Positions 55,948-64,000 of a stretch of 64,000 bases of DNA are shown here, piece after piece (positions within the stretch are counted from its first letter, which is position 1; each line of letters starts with the position of its first letter). Origin of the DNA: Bolinopsis microptera (lineage: Eukaryota; Ctenophora; Tentaculata; Lobata; Bolinopsidae); contig NC_087080.1 in assembly GCF_026151205.1 (NCBI RefSeq), positions 7,233,096 through 7,297,095 on the forward strand, written 5' to 3'. The notes under the pieces are model-generated. The model did no database searches. It was not told where the DNA came from and worked only from the letters and a program-made list of their open reading frames with translations. A program made the position numbers and the translations under genes.

Positions 55948-58900
55948 CTACAAGACCCGACTAGAAGAGCTTTTATCCGACAAACCAAATGTCCTCTTTA
56001 GGCCCTCTGATAGCTTGTTAGAGTTTGAGCTCAGAGAGCTTCCTCCTTCTGATATAACCAACTTTGAGTCCGTCTGAAATGCGTTCTAGATTTAAAAGTA
56101 AGACGTATTCCAGCGATGTGGTTTCAAGAGGATATCATCATCAGAGTAAATATTTGGTTAAAACGCGTATGGCGTAGGAATAAAACAATTACAGAGGATT
56201 CATTCCTGACATTCCTCAACTTGGTACTGAATCCTAGTTTTGGATCTGAGGGTCAATACCAACCAAGTAACTTACCTACCTGTTCTTTTACAATCTGATA
56301 GAGTTGGGACATACCTGCATATTATTCTTGTAATAACTGTTGTTATGATTTGCTTGCTCGGAACTAGAGCTGGATATCACACTGTCACTTGATATCGACC
56401 TGGCGTGTGTACTCTTATCTCCTCCGCTCTGAGGGTTTTGGTATATTCTTTTAATTGTTGGGCGTGCGTTGTAGCATTACGCCAAAAAGTGACAAAAATT
56501 ATGTCACAAATGTCTCTATTTTTTCATGGCGAAAGTCCAATGACGCATCCCTCTTTGAGTTTCCAGTTTTACAATCTACATTGATTGAAAGATAACCAGA
56601 ATGTCACCTGAAGGGTTACCATGGCAACACACCAAATAAGCCGAGGAATCTAACCTGTTGATTTGATGATGTGTTCTCCGCTAGGACTTGCATCGCACCG
56701 GGGTTACACTCCGATGATTCTTGTCTCCCTATCGTACAGTAACCAGCATCACATCTCTCCTCTCTTCCCTGTTACATATATACGTTTAAACACACAATAA
56801 TTGGTTGCTGGTGACATGGAGGTGGAACAACGGAGGTAGAGAATGGATCTGACATTTTGCGGTGGATGTCACTCGTTTACCTGCAAATACAGTATATCTC
56901 TACGTTTCCCAAACAATAAATCGTTCACACTTGTCAATACCTGGAAAATAAGATATCCTTATTCCCTATTCACCTGGCAGCTGTCCAGTTTGGGCAGTTT
57001 AACAGTGTTACTATACACACAGTTAGGCATCTCCACGTTCTGTACAAACTGCATGGGGTCGTGTCCCAGCGAGGAGAGAGCCTGTCGCAGGGCTTCGTTC
57101 TCTCCACAGATCTGTAAAGTTATGTGTTGGTTGGCTTGTTAGCTGGCTTGGGTGGGTCTACAGTTAATATTTGGAAATTTACTTTAAACACCAACCCCGA
57201 ATTTGAAGAAACTGACTAATATTTTTTGGATGATAATTATCTTTAGATGAACATAACAGCCCAGTTTGACGAGATACAATTGTGATTCTTCAGTAAACTT
57301 TCAGAAAGTTTCGATACTCTCATCATAATATGTAGCATAGCGAATGATTTCATTCCGTTGCAGCTGTTTTGGAAGAGAACTACACGAATTATAATTCTGA
57401 TCCAGTTGTCCATCGATTGCTTTTTTATTCGGTCATAACATATTGATTATAGCCGAAAAGAACTTAAGAACTTGACAACATTGCTTAATATTACAATGTT
57501 CTAGAACTTTCAAAAACATTTCGAGAGAAGTAGAACTTTTGCTCTTCTAAGCACCTGCTTTCCGTACTGAGGCTTGAATACAACATGCTGTGAGAGCTCA
57601 GTCTCACTCACCAGGTGATTCACATTCCTTCTAGAACAAATGTTTCGTCAGAGATGCTATAAAAACTGTAACTATTAGTGACACCAAGATGCTGGTACAG
57701 TGTTCTGTGAGCAGTGCTTAACTTATTGACAAGTAGATCATGACGTAGTCTCCAGTAGTTGCAGGAAACATTCATCACTTTTATTATTGTGAGCCATATA
57801 TCATGTGCTGAGTCTAAAAGGTTGAAAAAAGGCCAACTAATCAGCTTGAAATGGCTACTTAGTAGTTAGGCAATGATTATGAACAGACCAGTTAATTAAC
57901 AAATTTAACCAGTTATAACCCAACAAACAAATTAATCAGTGTGAAATAAATATGAAATGGGGGTACCTGGGCCAAGAGCCCATGTTCTGAACAGAACAAT
58001 ATATTGAGAAATAAATAACAAGAAATAAGAATAAGAAGTTGTAACGTACACCATGTAGTTTTGCGTCAATGTAGCAGTTTTTCCTGGTGGATTCCTTCAG
58101 TTTCTCGTTTAGCTCACCGTCGTGTCTCCTCAGTGCCACTAGTTCTCTCTTCAGTATAAACATCTCTTCTGCTTGCTCAGCTCTACTAACTTGACCCTGG
58201 TGGCGGTTTATACAGCTAAAACGATTATTAACCGGTTCAGATATCACAGTTGCAGCTGAGACAGAGTTAAGACTTGAGAACAGCTCAAACTTGAGAAACT
58301 GCTGGTTTATATCTAAAAGTTGAAATTGCATTAACTAATTACTTTGATAAGTTTGTCCGCTAAGTGACAAGTTTCGTCCTCTAGTGTTTTGATTCTCTGA
58401 CAAAGCACACTGTTCTCGAATGTAAGTCGTTTACATTCCTCTAGCTCTAAAGATTCCCGTTCCTTTTCATTTGTCCAGACTTGCTTTAACCTTCTCAGCT
58501 GTAATATCACTGTGTTAACTAGTAGTTCGTATATTTTTAGATCAGGTTTACACGTGCAGTTCATTTCGGATAACATGAGTTGTCAGAAAGTAGTAAAATT
58601 ATGAAAATAACAGGGAGAGATAACTGATAAAGGTGTAAATTGATTTTGTGACTACCTTTTTCTGGTCAAGTTTTATCTGCCTCAATTTTTGTACAAGGTC
58701 GTCCTCGGCCCCAACATAGTTTCTGTACACTGTAGTTCGGAAATACTGGTAAAAGTAGATGATTATTTTTAGTTTAATTAATCTCTTTACAGACTCAATT
58801 AGTGGGATATTGGGTAACATGGGAAAATATAATAACAATTTCAATCGTCAGAATTACCTATCGGTATTTATAGAAGACTAATATATCAGATGGGTCTACG

Positions 58901-61900
58901 ATGATGAATTAGTTCAGCCGATAACATTCTGCTATTAACCAACTGTGAACTGAATGTAAACCAGAAATGTATAATATGATCAATGCTGGCAGCTTGTTAG
59001 TTCGCTATCAGTCGCTATCTAGGCTAACGCGGAAATAAAACGCGCAGTTGTGCGCGCGCTCGTAATGTTGTACTGGAACCCACAGATCTAGTCATTGCTA
59101 AACAAAAACGTCATCGCGCGCTACATAAACTTATCAAATACTCTTAAGTTTTGTGCCAACATAGCCATTTTACACATTTTAACGTTTTCAATGGCTACAA
59201 GCAAGCATATCACATCAAGCTGCTAGCATGTTTAATTTACCTGTAGCATTCCCTCAATATCCATGTTTATCAGTTTATCTTTACCCTCTTTTAACAGTGC
59301 AATACCGACTTGAAATATCACATCGTACGTTTGCTGAAAGCAAATTAGATTTAAAAAGTGTAACTCAATCATCACATAATTATCACATAATTATCACATC
59401 ATTATGTATTCTGAAAAATTGTGTGTGTTCCACGGAAAGACCAAACACTGTTTTACACTGACTAGCTTAGCTTTGCATTTTGATGATAAAATAAGAATTC
59501 TCAATTTAACAGCATTTTGAAACCTCTCATAGAGTCACCTGTACCCTTTACAACCAGAACACACGTAAAATTAATATAAGAAGTTATCTGTAGCATATTG
59601 GGATCCAGTAAAAGAGCGTGTTGTTGAAATACGAGGCGAGTATCTCAGGTGACACAACTGATATGTTGATAGATTACAAGAAACAGTAACATGACACTGA
59701 TTCGTTATCGTCCCATCACACAACAGTTTACTATGTAGATACCATCTCCTTTGATAAATCCTGTGTAAATTCCAATAACTCCTGAGTAAACTGGAAGCGG
59801 AGAAATACTTATCACACACAGACTTGGCCATTTCAAGATAAACACACCATTATATAGTGTGAAATTAGATGTTTAGAATATTATAACAATTACTGTATTC
59901 TTATCAACTATTATACTCGTTATCTTTTTAACAGCTGGTATCATGTGTTATTATTGATAACAATACGTAACCATACGGTGTGCTATGAATTAAAATATGA
60001 AAATAAAAGTGGCAGTAACATTTTTATTGCATACGAAATTTAGTTTTATTTCTCCGAGCTCTTACATCAGATAAGTTTGTTAAGTCTACGAAATTAGCGG
60101 AACATTATACATTTGAGGGAAATCGACAGAGTAATTTACTCAGCTTCACCATTAAAGTACATATATTTAATTAAGCGTTGACAGTTGGAACTATTTTAGA
60201 GTATATATCTTATTTACCCACTACTTATATCACACGCATAACCCTCTTACTCTAGGAGAAAACTTATTGTAGTAGAGAAACACAGGCTTTATTTCCACAG
60301 CGTACGAAGCCAGAACATTGTAACTTCAGGAATGCAGGCTTTATTTCCACAGCGTACGAAGCACAGAACATTGTAACTTCAGGAATGCAGGCTTTATTTC
60401 CACAACGTTCGAAGCCAAACATTATAACTTCAGGAATGCAGGCTTTATTTCCACAGCGTACGAAGCCAGAACATTGTAACTTCAGGAATGCAGGCTTTAT
60501 TTCCACAGCGTACGAAGCCAGAACATTGTAACTTCAGGAATGCAGGCTTTATTTCCACAACGTTCGAAGCCAGAACATTATAACTTCAGGAATGCAGGCT
60601 TTATTTCCACAGCATACGAAGCCAGAACATTGTAACTTCAGGAATGCAGGCTTTATTTCCACAACGTACGAAGCCAGAACATTGTAGCTGTAAAGTATGC
60701 TACACTGACTGTCAAGTGTCAACGAGAAATGACACTTTCAATGTACTGAACTTGCAATAAACCTTTATTGTGCTGCATGGTTGTTATATATGGATGTTAT
60801 TCTGAAATTTATTATACTGTTTAGATCGAGAAGGTGAACCACAATGAAACTTGAGTAATTTTAGGTTTTAATTGTATGGGTCACTGCTGAAAGCTGATTG
60901 GTTTACCGCTGTCACGTGTCAGATATATGCTTCACCTCCCCACCAGTATCAAGATCTATTGTAAATTTGTTTGTAGTGTATTAAATACGACTATATTATA
61001 CTATATTTACTATGTTATAGGCGAGAGACAGTAATTATTAACCTGAACTGCTAAAACAGGTTTGGTATAATCATAATGAGGTGTCTGTTAAATGTAAGCA
61101 CCAGGCATCATATCTTGCTGGGCTAATTGCTTCGTGTCACACACACATACACACACACACACGTCACACACTAACCAATCAAAGAATTTTGTGGAGAATA
61201 TTTGCACAGTACGACAAGTTTCAACGGCACTATTGAAGTATTGAACTTGTATCTGAGATTTGAATAATGGATATTTCTACTAAAATTTAAGTCAAACATT
61301 CCAGATATGAAATTATTCTAAAATTATGTTACTCTTTAATTTCCATCAACAAAACTTTCCAACGTCAGGTAATACATATCGTTGGAAAGTTTTGTTGATG
61401 GAAATTAAAGAGGGAGAAAATGTGAGCCATTTTATGTAACATTAGTGGTACAAAACCATCAATTAAACCACTTACCACCGGCCGATTTAAAAAACCTTCA
61501 TCATTTGGCTTCCTCATAGTTTTGTCGGCACTATACCGAAAAAACCAGCCCCGTTACCGTTACCGTTTTCTCGGAAATTACACGCACACACAGACACACA
61601 TTATGAGATTATTGTTTAAGATAATACGATATAAAGACTATAACTTATCCGAATATTTCTATGAGATTTAGAACTATTAGGAGCCTAGAGACATTTAATA
61701 ACATTTCACTGTCCGCATTATCATGTATAATATTATGCAGCGTGTGCTCCGTACCAATCATCTGCACAACATGCTCGCCAGCATGTTATCAGTACATTAA
61801 TACAGCACATTAAATAAATCACCATCTCGTGATTGGGTCACGTGGTAATTATATCACGTGATCATATTACCAACCCCTTAATTACAAGACTGGAATACCT

Positions 61901-63105
61901 GCTGCTGATTTCAGTAACTCTTGGTACCTTGAAGAGAGCTGTAGGGCACCAGCTGGTTGGAAATATATCTTTATGTGTTACTTATCATTAAATATACATG
62001 TTGGTACGTGATTTTCTAGATCCCTACTCGCTGTGACGTCAAACGAGCAGTGAGAGATTGTATAAATATGGCACACTACTATCAAAGAGTCGAGAGAGAG
62101 AGAGAGAGAGGAGTTAAACAGTTAAACTGACCAGGTAATATGGAGTTACCGAGTAATATGGAGTTTAATGAGTTTTTAGAGACAAAAAGAGAGAGAGGCA
62201 ATATTTCCCCACTATAATCAAGTAATAAGGCACTTTAATTAGTTTGGTAGTGCGCCTGTGCGCTGTTTCACTAAATCAAACAAAGATTTACAGGACCACA
62301 GTTTCCAAAGTTCATTAACCACTGTGAAAGTTATTAAATTACAGGGACTGTTCTCTGTACAACCGTAACCTGGTGACTTGTTACAACTGTAACCTGGTGA
62401 CTTGTTACAACTGTAACCTGGTGACTTGTTACAACTGTAACCTGGTGACTTGTTACAACCGTAACCTGGTGACTTGTTACAACTGTAACCTGGTGACTTG
62501 TTACAACTGTAACCTGGTGACTTGTTACAACTGTAACCTGGTGACTTGTTACAACTGTAACCTGGTGACTTGTTACAACTGTAACCTGGTGACTTGTTAC
62601 AACTGTAACCTGTTGACTTGTTACAGTGTTACACCCGTAACCTGGTGACTTGTTACAACCGTAACCTGGTGACTTGTTACACCCGTAATCTGGTGACTTG
62701 TTACACCCGTAATCTGGTGACTTGTTACACCCGTAATCTGGTGACTTGTTACAGTGTTACAACTGTAACCTGGTGACTTGTTACAACCGTAACCTGGTGA
62801 CTTGTTACACCCGTAACCTGGTGACTTGTTACAGTGTTACAACTGTAACCTGATGACTTGTTACAACTGTAACCTGGTGACTTGTCACACCCTAAGTAAA
62901 GGTGATTTGTCACTATCAATCAAGTCTATTATAAAACAGACAGTAAAAATAAGGCACTAACCTCCCAGAGGAAGATATCCATGATCCTGAACACGGCGTT
63001 AAGAGGAAGAACAGTAGCGAACATGGTGAGGAACCACTGTGAAGCGTAAGTAGTAGGGTGGAACCCCTGTGCTTTGAAGTGGAGGTGGAGCTCTGGTATC
63101 TGCTC
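55948..63105 (-). CDS. RabGAP with TBC domain and coiled coil, EVI5/RABGAP1-like (3' part)
   Basis: Nine exons on the minus strand, in transcript order: 63105-62962, 59333-59241, 58745-58656, 58498-58343, 58196-58050, 57111-56974, 56768-56655, 56428-56315, 56073-55948. All have GT-AG borders and all join in phase 0, giving 373 aa plus stop. The first three encode the C-terminal half of a TBC domain (YASQWFLTMFATVLPLNAVF, FQVGIALL, DIEGMLQ-YFRTTV). The next two are coiled coil, with KLIK-GQVSRAEQAEEMFILKREL very like EVI5. The last exons are Ser/Asn-rich and end SSSSRVL. The catalytic Arg and Gln fingers lie upstream, off the window. TBC proteins speed GTP hydrolysis by Rab GTPases on membranes. 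The tail is much shorter than in vertebrate EVI5. RABGAP1-type is the alternative subfamily. Confidence 0.9.
56615..56628. promoter_or_regulatory. X-box-like motif in RabGAP intron
   Basis: GTTACCATGGCAAC fits the RFX X-box pattern exactly. Intronic and unsupported by context. Confidence 0.3.
60285..60690. repeat. 52-bp minisatellite, about 8 units
   Basis: Units contain GGCTTTATTTCCACAGCGTA and CATTGTAACTTCAGGAATGC. The minus-strand 80-codon frame is a repeat artefact. Confidence 0.95.
60830..60962. mobile_element. Relative of the foldback element family
   Basis: The minus-strand start CAATAGATCTTGATACTGGTGGGGAGGTGAAG resembles 10394 onward, as does the following ACGTGACAGC...ACCAATCA; no clear second arm. 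Confidence 0.5.
61332..61412. repeat. Perfect 33-nt-arm hairpin
   Basis: CTCTTTAATTTCCATCAACA and the next 13 nt are exactly complementary to 61380-61412, with a 15-nt loop. It could be a tiny foldback element or a hairpin-RNA locus. Confidence 0.95.
62361..62890. repeat. 24-bp minisatellite, about 22 units
   Basis: Units of GTAACCTGGTGACTTGTTAC plus AACT or ACCC. The 91-codon frame at 62373 is a repeat artefact. Confidence 0.95.
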
Positions 63106-64000
63106 CTGGGGTGAAAATTATGGGTTAATAAGTGTAGCTCTGGTATCTGCTCCTGGGGTGGGAATTATGGGTTAATAAGTGGAGCTCTGGTATCTGCTCC
63201 TGGGGTGGGAATTATGGGTTAATAAGTGTAGCTCTGGTATCTGCTCCTGGGGTGGGAATTATGGGTTAATAAGTGTAGCTCTGGTATCTGCTCCTGGGGT
63301 GTGAATTATGGGTTAATAAGTGTAGCTCTGGTATCTGCTCCTGGGGTTGGAATTATGGGTTAATAAGTGGAGCTCTGGTATCTGCTCCTGGGGTGGGAAT
63401 TATGGGTTAATAAGTGGAGCTCTGGTATCTGCTCCTGGGGTGGGAATTATGGGTTAATAAGTGGAGCTCTGGTATCTGCTCCTGGGGTGGGAATTATGGG
63501 TTAATAAGTGTAGCTCTGGTATCTGTTCCTGGGGTGGGAATTATGGGTTAATAAGTGTAGCTCTGGTATCTGTTCCTGGGGTGGGAATTATGGGTTAAAA
63601 TAAGTGGAGCTCTGGTATCTGTTCCTGGGGTGGGAATTATGGGTTAATAAGTAGAGCTCTGGTATCTGCTCCTGGGGTGGGAATTATGGGTTAATAAGTG
63701 GAGCTCTGGTATCTGCTCCTGGGGTAGGAATTATGGGTTAATAAGTGGAGCTCTGGTATCTGCTCCTGGGGTGGGAATTATGGGTTAATAAGTGTAGCTC
63801 TGGTATCTGCTCCTGGGGTGGGAATTATGGGTTAAAATAAGTGGAGCTCTGGTATCTGTTCCTGGGGTGGGAATTATGGGTTAATAAGTGGAGCTCTGGT
63901 ATCTGCTCCTGGGGTGGGAATTATGGGTTAATAAGTGGAGCTCTGGTATCTGCTCCTGGGGTGGGAATTATGGGTTAAAATAAGTGGAGCTCTGGTATCT
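63089..64000. repeat. 47-bp array containing the RabGAP 3' splice site
   Basis: About 19 units of 47 bp (some 49) run off the window. On the minus strand each contains TTATTAAC (branch-point-like), a pyrimidine-rich stretch ending CCCCAG, and GAGCAGATACCAGAGCT, which is the start of the RabGAP exon 63105-62962. Confidence 0.95.

Larger units (their letters stand above)
59334..62961. other. Large RabGAP intron with several repeats
   Basis: No further exon is needed, since the flanking exons join in phase and complete the TBC sequence. Contents are two minisatellites, a foldback relative, and a perfect hairpin, listed separately. Confidence 0.6.

Noticed and set aside
55934-56077. Plus-strand terminal exon ending ITNFESV
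   Set aside because: The opposite strand gives an exon in the correct phase and context for the RabGAP gene; the plus-strand reading is treated as a shadow.
59571-59831. Minus-strand 86-codon frame as a RabGAP exon
   Set aside because: The flanking exons 62962-63105 and 59241-59333 already join in phase and give continuous TBC sequence.
62361-62890. CRISPR-like array
   Set aside because: Direct head-to-tail repeats without unique spacers, in a eukaryotic intron; same for the other minisatellites.

Overview
The window is metazoan nuclear DNA from an AT-rich invertebrate genome loaded with repeats. No species can be named from sequence alone; the repeat style and gene content fit a marine invertebrate, possibly non-bilaterian. 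Evidence for an animal genome: spliced genes with GT-AG introns, animal gene families (CDC14, TBC-type RabGAP, IER/SERTA-like, GT12-like), a tRNA-derived SINE, hAT-type and other short inverted-repeat elements, a dead mariner-like transposase, and very long microsatellites. No bacterial operon, CRISPR array or viral gene was seen.

Layout. 1-16.4 kb has no convincing gene; it carries a 617-bp hAT-type element with an 8-bp target duplication (704-1320), a tRNA-derived SINE (about 5090-5343), long (CT)n and (GA)n tracts, an AGGGTC hexamer array and several minisatellites. At 16.5-17.1 kb (minus) is an intronless IER/SERTA-like gene. At 21.3-22.3 kb (plus) is an intronless short-chain dehydrogenase/reductase of the SDR16C type. 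From 24.9 to 53.8 kb (plus) lies a CDC14 dual-specificity phosphatase gene that I could assemble from 17 coding exons (2,040 nt, 679 aa, every junction in phase). Its 14.3-kb intron 6 holds two satellite-bearing blocks bounded by inverted repeats (29.6-34.0 and 34.5-37.2 kb), a nested minus-strand glycosyltransferase gene (39.2-40.7 kb) and a broken mariner-like transposase (42.6-43.1 kb). From 55.9 kb to beyond the right edge (minus, convergent with CDC14) is the 3' part of a TBC-domain RabGAP with coiled coils, EVI5/RABGAP1-like, reconstructed as nine in-phase exons (373 aa).

The genes do not form an operon. Plausible jobs are cell-cycle/ciliary dephosphorylation (CDC14), Rab GTPase control (RabGAP), Golgi glycosylation (GT12-like), oxidation/reduction of a retinoid, steroid or lipid alcohol (SDR), and transcriptional co-regulation (IER-like).

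Most unusual features: a 47-bp array of about 19 units that amplifies a RabGAP intron-exon junction, giving about 19 extra 3' splice-site copies; a coding minisatellite in CDC14; tandem repeats touching splice sites of several CDC14 introns; large satellites enclosed by transposon-like inverted ends; and a glycosyltransferase with an N-terminal ricin-type lectin-like domain.
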